DNA of 64,000 nt from contig JAXGGA010004643.1 in NCBI GenBank assembly GCA_038373865.1, positions 1-64,000 on the forward strand. The letters are read 5' to 3'. Both the position numbers and the translations under genes were made by a program. Positions 11,576-23,169 of the stretch are shown here, piece by piece. The stretch comes from Uloborus plumipes. Its lineage: Eukaryota > Arthropoda > Arachnida > Araneae > Uloboridae. Below the pieces are notes generated by a model. That model did not search any database, was not told the origin of the DNA, and was given only the letters and a program-made list of their open reading frames with translations. Positions within the stretch are counted from its first letter, which is position 1; every line of letters begins with the position of its first letter.

Positions 11576-13970
11576 TACGGGAATCGATTTTTCTTATTCC
11601 ACTTCCGTCTTTAGTTTCTAGTAATTATAGAGCTAGACCGTCGTTATATAAACGTCCCGTACTATAATAAATCACACTGAATTAACTTTCAGCGCAAAAA
11701 AAATAAAGAACATGTGAAATTATCGTGCATTCAATCTTATGACGTCAAATTATATCAAGCAACTGTCAAACTAAGTTGATTTTGATTGTTGTAGTTGTTA
11801 CGACCGTAACATGCTGACGCTAGATAAATTTAAACAATGAAGACCTTTTATAGTCAGATGAAAATAAGTTCTGACGACATTTCAGACAAAAATCAGCAAT
11901 CTAAAAATACATTTTTATATGCCTGACTCCGGTGTGTGTATGAGGGGGGGGGGAGGCGTTATTTCATTACTGTTACTATGCATCATTTTGAAAGATTTTG
12001 CTGCGTTTTTTATTTGATAAACAAAGCAATTAAACACAAGAAAAATTGTATTCCCCCCCCCCAAAAAAAAGGGGGGGAGTGAAAAATACTAATCAATCAA
12101 TAATTTTGTAGAGCTCAAATGTTAAAATATTCAGCATTGGCAGTGTAGTGCATATTCAGTATTTATTTTCTCAAAATAAAAGTTACTTTGAATTTTGCAC
12201 CCACCAAAATTATTAACGTAATTATTTTAATGGCAATGCATTAGCATTAGTTTTTCATCCTTTTGGTAGACATCTAAAAATTGATTCAGATCATTTATTT
12301 GTATGTTGTCTTTTCGAATTAGATTTCCTCCCATTAGAGAGAAATATTGCTTCATTGGACTATTTTCGTAATGCGTATGCGGGCGTTCGAATGAGTAAAA
12401 TATTTAAATTTTAAAATATCTTTTCAAAATCAAAATACTGGATTAAGTGTTTCTTCTGAAGTAAAAATAAGTAAAGAAATAAATAAAAAGGCAGCAAGCG
12501 AAAATGGATTCACGTTCATTGAATTAAGAGGTGTAAAACTAGCTAAGGTTTCCGCAATGCAGTTCAATTTCCTGGAGTGAGGTTTTAGTTATTTTTAGAG
12601 ACTGGACTGTCCATTCGGGTGTAGGATTTTTAAATATAGTATCTGCAGAACATTGAGCTATGCATGACTAAATGAAGAAAGAAGAAGAAAACTAGGCGAT
12701 AATAGGCAATTTTTCCCCTACTATAACGCTTTACGATATTTCTTTTTTTCAGAAAACGTTTTGACTATCACATTGTTGTAGTCAACAGCTGCGGATTCAA
12801 CAATGCGTTTGTATAGAAACACAAATCCAATATTTAAAATTTCTTAGAAGCTAAAATAAATATGCGCATTAAACAAAAAAAAAAAAAGAAAAGAATATGC
12901 ATATGAGATATGAGATCTCAGTTCCCGCACTTTTCCATTTTATGTGAATTTTATACGTTTGAAGGAATTCGGGCTATTTATGTACGGAAACACACATAGA
13001 GTTCTCGCACTGCTTTAGTTAAAAATTAAGCTATTGTCATAATGGGGGAGGAGGGTAGGATGCTTCAAAAAATGTGCAGTATTTATGAATGAAATTAAAG
13101 AGAGACACTTTGCAAAGATGCAACAAATTAGGGGTTTAAGTAAAATTGGAGATTTCCTCCAAAAATGTCGCGTAGCGGTATTGACTTGTCTGATTTGCCT
13201 TCATATAAGAAAGTCAAGGGTAGAAGGGACGAAAATCAGCAACAGGTAGTACATTAAATGTAAAGAGAATTTTCAGTTCACATCCATTTTGCAAGAACAT
13301 ATATATATATTTTTATTACAATTTTTGTAAAGAACATTTAAGTGCATTCTCAACAAAAATTGTAATTAAAGTTTTTCGAAGTTCAGAATCGACATTATTT
13401 ATTTGAAACAAAAACTGAAATTCTACTGTGCCCAGCGCAGCACACTGTTAAAAGCTATGGGAAAAGATCGGATCGCATCTTCTCTACAGCTGCAACTGCT
13501 TTTGAACGGAACCGTTACAGAAAGTCTCAACTTCGATAATTTAAAAAATATTAATAAATAAATTCTTAATTTCCAATAAAAGGAAAAGTGAAAAGAAAAA
13601 AAAAAGAAAAGGTTCATTTAATCGGGCTTAAGAAATGGCTGATAATTCTGAAAATGGTTTCTAAGTAACTTTATCACTAAAATATTTTTTTTTTTTTTTT
13701 AAATCAGCAATGTTACAGACACAATTTTAAATTTTGACAAGAAAAAAAGGAAATTAGCAGTTGCAGTACTAAACAACTGAACAGAAAAATTTAATTTTCG
13801 GAGAGACATGAAAATTTAACAAAAATGGATTTTAAAAAAATAATAAATAAATAAATAAAAACAACCAAAACATAACTTCGTCATCATTCAATGACAAATG
13901 TTACCGAGACGTGAATTAAAAAAATGATTATTCACTCAAATTTTACAATGCGATTTGAAACAATTTTCAG
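11576..13970. other. AT-rich non-coding DNA
   Basis: No gene is visible. Contains a G-run near 11943-11953, a C-run followed by A-run and G-run near 12053-12078, and A/T tracts near 12875 and 13686. A 64-codon minus frame at 13423-13617 has no coding character. Confidence 0.5.
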
Positions 13971-13974
13971 AGAC

Positions 13975-14680
13975 ATGCGTGAAATCCAATTACAACGAAT
14001 ACCAATACGAAGAAATATATGATTCAACCAAATAAATATTCAGTCCCAAACTTACAGTCCCAACTTAATTTTCCTCACATTGCTTGAATTCTATTACAAC
14101 GAAATTTCGGTTGGAACGGATAAATTTGCGGTCCCTTGAAATTCGTTGTAATAGGATTTCACTGCATAAAAAAAAAAGAAACGAACTAAATATTTGAAAT
14201 CCCGATACAACGAATACCAATACAATGAAATATATGTTTCAACGAAATATTTTTTTTAAACACACACACACACACAACGAATACTAATACAAAGAAATAT
14301 CCTTTTGAACGAAATAAATTTTCAGTCCTGATTGACTTCCCATTACATCGCTTGAATTCCATTACAACAAAATTCCCGTTACAACGAACAAAATTTCAAG
14401 TCCTTTGAGGCTCGTTGTAACGGGATTTCCCTACAAAAAATTGCAGTATAAAAAATGAACTGAATGCAGTGAAATCACGTCACAACGAAATAAATTTTCA
14501 GTCCAGATTACACTATCAAAAAATTGCCTGAATTCCATTACAACGAAATTAATTTTTAGCCCAGATTTAATTCCCATTGCATTGCTTGAATTCCATTACA
14601 ACAAAACTCCCGTTACAAAGAACAAAATTTGCTTTCCTTTGAAGTTCCTTGCAACGGGAGCTCACAGTATAAACAATAGT
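13975..14680. repeat. Degenerate tandem/inverted repeat of ATTACAACGAA words
   Basis: Segments of the form TTGAATTCCATTACAACGAAAT recur near 14085, 14350, 14530 and 14590 (broken here for length), alternating with inverted forms such as TCGTTGTAACGGGATTT near 14410. The array is diverged. A CA microsatellite lies at about 14261-14275. No coding potential. Confidence 0.7.
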
Positions 14681-14750
14681 ACCAAATGTGAGAACTAAAT
14701 ATAACTAAAAATGAAATTCCAAGCTCATTACAGGCAAACACACGAATAAA

Positions 14751-15196
14751 TCTATATGTATATAAATGGATGTATGTATGTTTGTTCCTTATACAAATCT
14801 ATAGTTTTCGTCGGTTTCCATCAAACTTGGCACAGAGGTTCCTTGATGCACTAGAATTCACACAGGTGAGATTTTGAAATTTAAAAAAAATCCAGAAAGA
14901 TCAAATTTTTTGTCTCAAAACAGCCATTTTCTTTCAATTTAGAGTATAAGATAGGCCTTTAAGCATGCAAATTGATATAATTTAACACCTTTAAATATGA
15001 GTATTTTCCAACACACATTACGAATAACGATTAACAATGAATTACCAATTTAAGACTCACCTATTTCATTTTAGCATGAATGCTAAAGCATCACAGCTGC
15101 CCATGTGGATAGAATTCATTCAAATATTTTTTTTTTTTTTTTTTTTGAGCCTTGTTGTATTAATAAGCACCCGGGCAACGCCGGGTAATAAGCTCG
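14751..15196 (+). mobile_element. Short non-autonomous Helitron, 446 bp
   Basis: It begins TCTATATGTATATAAATGG after an A and ends with the hairpin CCCGGGCAACGCCGGG followed by TAATAAGCTCG before a T. This is the same architecture as the minus-strand Helitron at 10055-11575, with CTCG in place of the usual CTAG at the last bases. A T-run lies near its 3' end at 15126-15146. Confidence 0.75.
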
Positions 15197-15244
15197 TAAA
15201 TGAATAAATAACATAAAATCAAGAACAAAAATAGCTTTACTCAC

Positions 15245-15590
15245 GACTTCTCGGTCGAGCGTGGGTGGAGGGGGCTCCTTCGTCTCCCCGGGGCTCCTTT
15301 GGCAGGGGTGAGAGGGGGCGTAGGGGATACAGGCGTCGTGGAAGCATTCCAGGCACTCTGTGGGAGAAGAACGAAGGTGAGCATGGAGGTTCTGCGCTTT
15401 CAGCTTCAGTTCGCAGATGTCCGGCTCCGTGACGTCCGGCTGCTGGACGCGCGGCCGGATCACGGCCATCGTGGTCACACCGTCCCCTTGGTCGCGCATT
15501 TTGGTGGCGTCCACTATGCACATCGGTGCGCGAGTGCAGTATTTCGATGCGTGGAAACCTGCCGGTCTGACAGTCCTTTGTGACTTTTTT
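15245..15590 (-). CDS. Candidate exon of an unrecognised host gene (minus strand)
   Basis: A GC-rich island in AT-rich surroundings carries a minus-strand reading frame whose third codon positions are mostly G or C, unlike the neighbouring DNA, which argues for real coding sequence. At its end the frame runs into GAAGTC|GTGAGTAAAG, a good splice donor at 15235-15244. The 5' boundary is unclear: a CTGTCAG lies near 15570, and a pyrimidine-rich CTTCGTTCTTCTCCCACAG inside the frame (about 15355-15374) could be the true acceptor, leaving a 110-bp exon. The translated product has several Cys (motif CLECFHDACIPY) and a Pro-rich end. I do not recognise a family. It may be one or two exons, or a retrocopy fragment. 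Confidence 0.45.
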
Positions 15591-15599
15591 TTTTTTTTT

Positions 15600-17799
15600 A
15601 ATCGGCTTATCTTAACGTATCCATCAGAAATTGATAAGTCTCGCACAGTTTCTGTTTTGAGATTACCACGTTTTGACTAAACAAAATAACAAATAATTTT
15701 AATTTTCACTCAACACTAAATTTCCTCGGGATCGCTTGAATTTTGTGAGAGACACTAGGTCCTGAAAATTTCTTTTAAAAAATGCAAACGAGACTTTTGA
15801 ATAACTTTCGAGCTGTATAATTTGTTAACGTCAAAGACTCTTACGATTCCTGCTGAAAACAATACCAGTTAAAATGAGCTAAGCTTTTTTGTATTAATTC
15901 TTTGACAAACGCTCTCGATGAAAAACGAGCTTTCGAACGCTTTTACTCCCTAACTTTAACACTTTAACGGATCTCCGCATAAACTTAAGTATAATTGTAC
16001 ATCAAAAATTAACTTTTTTTTTATTATGTCTGCACGTTAAAGGGAAGTAATTTTATCCCAGAAGATTCTAGTAGGAAATTGTTCAGAATTTAAATTAAAG
16101 AAGAGAAAAAAAGTAATTACACGTTCCGAAAATTCTTTTTTATGGAAAGCAACGAAGAACGTATCGGTGATTTTCTGGAACTCCAACGAAATTAACTGAA
16201 ATAATTTTTGGTTAATAGAAACAATTAGCGATGAATGAGTACACGCACGCGTATTCGGTCCTCACAAACATGTGCCGGCAAAATTTCTCTCCAAACACTC
16301 TCCGAAACCCTACTTCAGTAACGGTCTCATACATGAGGGAACGCAGCCGTTTGGCGCGGACTGTCAGAACGATAGGACGCACTGAGAGTGAGCCAACAGT
16401 CGCGGACAGATGATTTCGGAGGACGCTTTTGGCATCGGGTTGCCAGCCGGATCGGAAAGCGCGCCAAGCGATCCTCGCCAACGCCGGCATTAACACTGTT
16501 GCCAGGGCCATAATAATTGCAGACGACTTGGCCTTGTCGGTTTTGACAAGTTGGCATAAGATGGAACTGAAAAAAGTTTATTGCCAGAAGGGACGAGGAA
16601 ATAAGCTAAGTTCCATGCAAAACGATAAATAAGATTCGGGACACATAATTCTACGATAGCGAGACACGGGTAGTATTTATAGAGTCTAACAGAAACAACA
16701 TGTTTGCATGTAAATTATTAATTGAAATATGTGGGAAGTTGTAAAGTAAGATGTAGAAAGGTGGTTGATCAAAAACCAACATAGCAGTGATAAATTGTTT
16801 TTCTGGTTTTTTCCTCCCCGGATGATACTATGAGTTTTTTTTCTACCTCCACGTCAAACACTTCTTAAGCTAAAAAAATTACGTTTTTCCTGAACTCATT
16901 GTTCAATACTCAACACATAAAAAAAGAACTTCAAAAGAAAAAAAATGTCTTTGATTTATTGAAAATGTAAACAAACAAAAAAAAATTATTGATTAAAGTA
17001 CAAAACACATAACAGATAACATATTACTCCTCCCCATGAAGTTCTGCAATAAACTAGGTAAACTATATAGGTACAAACAGCAGACAAAACTTGAAATGGA
17101 AATTACAATCTCAAAATGTAATCGACCAACTAAGGCTTTAAGCCAAAGGAGTTGTCCTTAAATGATGCTACTTTATTCTTCAACAAATTTGATCCCTTCA
17201 CCCTCTGTCACGAAATGTCACACTTCACTTTTCCCCTCCTCTTGTCACATGTCAAAGCTTTTCATAAGCATATTGTAACAAAAATACATCATGTGACACT
17301 TCTTGCAACCCCCTCCGCCTTTTATCTCCCTGATCACAAACTGTCACAATTTTACGAACCTCTTACCCCCTCTAACAGTGTGACATCATTTGTGGAAGCC
17401 CCTTCCACAGAGGGGATAATGTTTGCACTGTCAATGTTTAAAAATCCATACATAGAAAAAATATTTTGAAAGAAGTTATTTACACTCAATATTTGAAAAT
17501 AATTTCGAATGCAAGCAGACAATAGTTTTGTGAAATCAATGAGCAAAAGCATGATTCGTTACATGCAACTAAAAAAAAAAAAAAAGAACAACATATAGTA
17601 ACACTAAAACTCTGTCAATTTTTCGAACAGCAAAATTAAAATTATCAGCCAATAACTAAGTTTTGGAGAGTTTAAAGCCTTAAATACTGAATAATAATTG
17701 CTATCTGCGTTTGTTTATAGAAAACAATTTTGCTCAAGTAACAGGAAGAACAAAATAAACATTAAAGAGAATGCAATTGAAAATATTTATATTTTATCA
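15600..17799. other. Non-coding DNA with a GC-richer patch
   Basis: No supported gene. At 16230-16560 the composition is GC-richer with several CpGs and competing short frames on both strands; it could be a promoter or 5' exon, perhaps related to the minus-strand candidate exon downstream, but no signal decides this. At 17200-17420 the pieces TGTCAC, TGTGACA and CCCCTTCCAC recur in both orientations, typical of a decayed dispersed repeat. Confidence 0.4.
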
Positions 17800-17807
17800 G
17801 TAGCGTA

Positions 17808-17989
17808 CATAGATTTAGGTGCGCTCCCTCGCAAGACTTTTAAGTGCGCCCTCCACTCCCATTTTGAAATATAAAAAATATTTTTCCCGTGAAACTCATA
17901 GTGCTATTTTTCGGGCTTGCACGCCCTAAAACCTCTTGTGCCCCACTCCCTGCGCCGCGGGGGCTGTGGGCGCACTATGTACGTCACTG
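17808..17989. mobile_element. hAT-type MITE, 182 bp
   Basis: Perfect 8-bp duplications TATTTTAT flank the element at 17800-17807 and 17990-17997. The ends are CAGTAGCGTACATAG and CTATGTACGTCACTG. The interior is too short to encode anything. Confidence 0.9.
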
Positions 17990-17997
17990 TATTTTAT

Positions 17998-18770
17998 TAT
18001 TATCATTATAATTATTATTCTGCACTCGTTAAGGATGGGATCATTTTCCCAGTCAGTCCGATGGTGAAAATGTGTGGAAAATGTCGGATTTTAAGATACC
18101 ATCCCCACATAATAGTAACACTTATTTATCTTAAAAATTTTGTATGTGTTCTTAAAAAATAAAGAAATAAGTACACAAAAACAAAAAAAACTATTTTAAT
18201 CAAAAATAAATAAATAAATACTATTTTAAACCAAGATTTGTTTTTACTTCATTTGACTATCATTTGATTTCTGTCACAGATAATGCTATCTACTTTGTTT
18301 ATTTTCTCATTTTTCTGTGTTTATAGTGTAATCTACTAATGTGCCATCTTCATTAAATTTGAGTTGAATTATACGCATTTGTATTAAATTGTTTTCACAC
18401 AACACCACTGAAAAATATATCAATTTCAAGTTTCATTACATCTAAATTAATTACATTAATATAAATTAACTAATAACTGAAATTTCTAAAGTGAGTTAAA
18501 AAAAATAGTTAAAAAGATTTGATTTGAATTTAAAAACTATTTGATGAAAATTTAAAAAATCTGTTTCTCTACTGAAAAATTAAAAAAATATATTATGATT
18601 TTTTACACCCTGCTTGAAAGTAACGATTTCATTAAAAATTTACTCTGTTAGGCAAAAAGTGCTTTGCCAACGTTTTGAAAATTAGAACTCAACTTTAAAT
18701 ACGATTTCGGTATATGTCCAAGATTTTGCGAAAAATCCTCATTTACAAAATCAACAAGCTTTTGAAATAC
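17998..18770. other. AT-rich non-coding DNA
   Basis: Nothing recognisable beyond short A/T tracts and an AATAAATAAATAAATA stretch. Confidence 0.5.
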
Positions 18771-19025
18771 AATTGAAGAGTTTGGAAGATGAAGGAGCCA
18801 TGTTACATTTTAAAAAATGAGCACTCTGGCCAACGGTAAGCAATGGATACAGGTAAGCAAATAAAACTTGGTACATCAAAAAGTAGATGTCATTAGACCA
18901 ATTTCATATGCACACTAACGACAAAAACAGAAAACAAAAAAGCTGCAACAATAAAACTTTGAACTTTAATCACTCGCAATTTCTACTTTGTCACATAACC
19001 CCTTCATTTCCCAAGCCCTTCAATT
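18771..19025. repeat. Dispersed repeat family C, copy 1 (AATTGAAGGGCTTGG ends)
   Basis: The 255-bp segment starts AATTGAAGAGTTTGGAAG and ends CTTTCCCAAGCCCTTCAATT-like, so the ends are inverted. Related copies occur at 47955-48201 and, lacking the left part, at 51822-51995. Internal words such as GGTAAGCAATGGATACAGG and AAAAAGTAGATGTCATTA are conserved between copies. Inverted ends suggest a MITE, but no clear target duplication was found. Confidence 0.75.
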
Positions 19026-21235
19026 CACTAAATCGGTACCGAATCTGTAATACACATCAGTTTTGCACTGTTTACTTTGCTTTACATTAAGCCTTAATTT
19101 TTCCACTATCCTGTAAGTTAGGACTTAATATGCCTACTAAGGAGGATGCCTACCATGCAAGATAAAAGAGCTCGCTAACAATCTGCAGCGATAAGCTATC
19201 GGTTTGGTTCATGTTCTGCAATTTGAAATTAGCATCAAGCCGAAATCGAGTTGCAAAGAGCTTCAGGGTTCTCTGGAGCGCTTTTTGGGTTGCACGTTGG
19301 GGTCAAAGAGAACAGTATGTGGGCGGTGATCCAAAATGGGTTTTTTAGATGGGGACGCAAGCGAGGGAAATGAAATAAGGATGAAATTTGGAGCTATATA
19401 TAGAAGGCAGTTGAGCACGCAAATAGCAGCCGTTGATTCCACAAAAGAACGCATCTGTAACACATTGATGTATGCCAGAAATATCTCTAACTAAGCTTTC
19501 GTACCAATTACGTTACTTTAATTATCTAAACTCGCAAGAATCTCCATAAAATATTTCTTTTTACTCATCATTCAAATAGAAGACTTCAAATTTCCAGTCT
19601 AAAAACTTTGATAGAATATTATTGCCTGTTTCAGTACATATCATTTTATTTTCAAGTATTTCATGCGTTTTTCTGTGTAAAATAATGTCCGGTTTATGTC
19701 GTTTCCCAGCGGGTGCTTGGTCGTTCGCTGTTTTTTCTTTTCCTCCCATTCACCACATCCGGTTAAACCCTCATTAGGGTAGATACGGTGGTGACTGGTG
19801 GGGTTTAAATAAATAAATAAATATCCAAGAGAGAGAGAGAATCGCAATTAAGAGCGAACTACAAATTGATGGATAATACTCGTTTTAGATTGCTACAATG
19901 AGCGCTGCTTAGTGCTGCAAGATGCTTGCTGTAAGGCTAGATTCAAATTGCATCAGCAATGAAAAGGAAAGTGAATATTTATATTTAATACTAATATCAA
20001 AAACGTTCGTACAAAGTGACAGTCGGATTTTTCGAAATTTGTTCCAACTCACTTATTTCAAAGTATTTACCGTAGAAGTTGCTTTCTTACTCGATATTTT
20101 AGTTAATTTTTATTTCTTTTATATGTTTAACTGGCTCAATTTTCGGCAATAAGACGCTTCTTGCATATACTGTTGGTTCCAAGAAATATTATTCGATTAA
20201 GTGAGGCATTTGTTTAAGCGGGGATTTTCAGCATTGCGGCTATGGCATGGGAAATATTCTGTCCCAGGATATTTTATTCATATAAGAGGGGTATTCGTTT
20301 ATCCGTTACCCGAATAAGCGGGGCAGATAGTGTTTGCATTTTAATCCCAAATTTTGTAACATAGGTTTTTAATTTCCATGTAGGGAACAAAATGAAAATT
20401 AAAAGCACCCAGTAGTGCAAGAAACCATTACGTATCATGATAAGAAGCACCTACTTTCTAAAATATTTTTTATATCCAAAAAGCATGGTTTGTATTTGTT
20501 GAGGGGGGGGGAGGAGTGATGACAGAACGGCCTTACCCGCAACACATATCGTACAAATCATTATTTATCTAGTGTATCTTTTGGAATATGATACTTTATA
20601 CCATGATACATAATGGTACTTTGCACCAGAATATATCGAAGCCAAATGTCTAAGTTTAAAATTCCGGAAATAAAGTACAAATATATGCGTAAAAGTTTCG
20701 AACTTGTGCCAATGGATTGAGCAAACAATGTTTGTTCTCAAATAAAAGATTAAAACGTGTAGATTTAGAAGCTCTAAGAAACTATATATTAATTTATGAC
20801 AATTTTTCATTGTGGCGCAAATAAGGCAGTTTTACTTAAAGTTGGCTTTTTTCAGAAAAAGGAACTGAACTAAAAAGAACCTTTTACAGGGTGATAAATG
20901 TTAGAAAAAAAGCATGCACTTTTTAACTACTTTTTCCGTTTCGTCATCACGGGAGAACTAATAATGAATTTTTACAAGAATTATAATATAGAGCATCAGT
21001 GCCCAGCCTGCGTCCTGTGGGTCACACGCGGCTCGCAAACCTATTTATGTGGCCAGTTGTTTTGTTTAATATTACAAATAAAAACCCACGTTCGGAACCT
21101 TCCAAAACTATCAGTTCTTTTTAAGCGGTGACAAAAATAAATGGCATAACTTTAGAAAAAAGTACTCAGAAGTTGGTTTCTAAAAAATAGACGCATTAAT
21201 AGTTTAAGAAAAAAGCATCAAGTAATGATGATGAT
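19026..21235. other. AT-rich non-coding DNA
   Basis: No supported gene. The stretch near 20200-20330 (GAATAAGCGGGGCAGAT and similar) reads like a remnant of a pogo/Tc1-type repeat. A G-run lies near 20503. GA microsatellite near 19831-19840. Confidence 0.45.
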
Positions 21236-21239
21236 ATAT

Positions 21240-21481
21240 CTGTACCTCAGAACCAGAATAACCGTAAGTCCATTCTCTTCATTTTTCAGTAGAGGGCGAA
21301 AATTGTTGGATGCATGCAAATTATAGGACTCGCTCTCCTTCAATGATGCTAAATAATTGTGAAGGAATTTCTTTTATAGAATGTTCTTATGGGTCGATGC
21401 GGAATAAGATTCAACATACAATGAAGCAAAAAGTGAAAATCGCCATTTTTGGACTTACGTCGTCCTGGTTCTGAGGTACAG
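21240..21481. mobile_element. MITE family A, copy 1 (4-bp TSD ATAT)
   Basis: Inverted ends CTGTACCTCAGAACCAG and CTGGTTCTGAGGTACAG bound 242 bp, with ATAT at 21236-21239 and 21482-21485. Subterminal CGTAAGTCCATT / GGACTTACG segments are also inverted. The same structure is seen at 43408-43549 and 52328-52580. Confidence 0.9.
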
Positions 21482-21485
21482 ATAT

Positions 21486-22714
21486 AGCACTACTTTTCTG
21501 AATCCTCGAAAATAAAAAAATGTATAAAAGAAGGAAAGAAAGAAAGATCGTAGACTTTGCTTTGAATTTGATACCACTTAAATGGTTAAAACACCCGTGT
21601 TTGAAACTCTTTTTCTTTACTTTTTGGCTTTTAATAAAACAAGTTTCAAATTCGCTTGAATTTGATACAGTTTCAGTCATAATTTTTAAATTCTTTTTTC
21701 ACACAAAATAAATAAATATTTTCACTTTCGTTTTTAAATTTGAATAAACCAAATCCCCCCCCCCCCTTTCCCAAAGAACAAGAATTTCCTTTCGCTGCTT
21801 TCATGTTCTAATATAACAATAAACAAAGGGGTATATTCCCTTCTAACTCAACTCATTCAAATTAATACGATTAATTGTATCAACAAATACATAGCTACAA
21901 ATTTTCCTTGTCTCACTCGGAAAGAAAAATCTCGATACGCTACAGGTAGACAGAATTCGATCGAATTGGACACAATCAAGTTGAATATACCCCATAAGAG
22001 GCTCGAATCAATCACTTGAGTGTTAGATGAAGGGATATTTATACAGCAATTTCAGATACCATATCTGAAACATACGTAGCGCTCTTTTTTTTTTTTTTTT
22101 TTGAGTCTCCAGACAAGCACGAGATAACGAAAACGCTACTGGATTTAAATTATCGTGGCATTATATATGAGAGGTGCCATTGCATATTGTGGTTTTTAGT
22201 TTCTGGAACATTACATTCAGTTTTAAAACATCAAACAGTACTGATTTTCAAACAGGTAATATCGCAGTGTTGTCAGAAATCGTTTTGAAGTGACTTGGAA
22301 CCAGAGGTGCCCCGAACTTTTAAAGTTCTGGGAAGGCGAAAAGTCTCAATTTGCCGAGTATAACTGCAAATTTTGTCGAATGATAAAACACGGATATGCA
22401 TAAACAAATGAAAAATGACACTCACACATTTAAGAACTGCAATATTGAAACGATGTCTCAAATTCGACAGATAATCATAAAAAAAAATTCGAACAAGGAA
22501 ACTTTTTGGGGAGGTCACAGTGACCTCTAGTGATCTCCCAACGGGACGCATCGCTCCTGTTTGGAATGCTTTACAAAATTCAAACATGTCCGTTGGCGGT
22601 CTTTATTTTAGTGCTACTTTAGAAGCGGACCCGATGGCAACCGCACTCTTTTTCAGACACACTGACAGCCATAAAATCATTCAGCAGTTAAGTTATCGTT
22701 GTCCTCATTTCCTT
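21486..22714. other. Non-coding DNA left of the palindrome
   Basis: No supported gene. Holds a C-run near 21755, a T-run near 22087-22102, a short hairpin at about 22052-22071 (TCAGATA facing TATCTGA) and a GC-richer patch at 22500-22680 immediately before the palindrome. Confidence 0.4.
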
Positions 22715-22742
22715 AGTAGTATATAAAGGCCGGTTCTGCTGC

Positions 22743-22776
22743 GGGAGGGGGTGTTGGGGTGTTAACACCCCCTCCC
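22743..22776. repeat. GC-rich hairpin near left terminus
   Basis: GGGAGGGGGTGTT pairs with AACACCCCCTCCC across an 8-nt loop. An alternative fold is the 16-bp perfect palindrome GGGGTGTTAACACCCC at its centre. It lies 28 bp inside the outer end of the palindrome, a place where linear DNA elements often keep replication or end-processing structures; that role is inference. Confidence 0.75.
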
Positions 22777-22871
22777 AATCCACCGCCTCCACCGCGATCC
22801 CCTCCCACCGCGCCGCCTCCCTCCCACCGTGCCACCTCCCCCCTCCACCTCCCCAGGGCCGCCGCGAGGGT

Positions 22872-22974
22872 TTTCGCGCGAATTTTGAATATTTTCCCGC
22901 GAATTTTCGAACTTTGTATTATTTTCGTGAAAGGTTACAAGGGTTTTTCCCGCGAATTTCTGAATATTTCCCGC
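22872..22974 (+). promoter_or_regulatory. Cluster of four E2F-like sites, left arm
   Basis: The octamers TTTCGCGC (22872-22879) and TTTCCCGC (22893-22900, 22946-22953, 22967-22974) fit the E2F/DP consensus TTTSSCGC or TTTSGCGC. Each is followed by GAATTT, so the unit CCGCGAATTT behaves as an iterated motif. Four matches within 103 bp in AT-rich DNA are unlikely to be chance. They may couple a promoter or an origin to S phase, or be iterons bound by an element-encoded protein; both are inference. Confidence 0.5.
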
Positions 22975-23087
22975 GAATTTTAGGACTGAATTATTTTCGT
23001 GAACTTTATTTTATTTTAGGTGCTCGTGCTGCCATCTATTGAGTGAATGAATTTAATTCTTTTTTTTATTTTCGGACTTTGTCAATT

Positions 23088-23169
23088 TCCCGAAGCGGGG
23101 TTCGAACTCGAACCAAAAGTTTTCCTCTTGCTTATCAGAAGAATGCGCAAGCCAACTACGCTATGGTGT
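23088..23169 (-). other. tRNA-like segment, left arm
   Basis: Mirror copy of the right-arm segment at 31528-31609, with pol III A-box-like and B-box-like words. The cloverleaf is degenerate and it is not a functional tRNA by eye. Confidence 0.35.

Noticed and set aside
15116..15646. 176-codon minus frame read as one complete gene
   Set aside because: Its ends are translations of T-runs in a Helitron and an adjacent poly-T. Only the GC-rich middle looks coding.
22305..22560. Possible hAT MITE between CAGAGGTGCCCC and GCTCCTG
   Set aside because: The ends do not pair beyond a few bases and the flanking octamers match at only six of eight positions.
22759..22983. Pro-rich frame at the palindrome end
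   Set aside because: It is the translation of a C-rich tract whose length differs between arms. Composition alone explains it.
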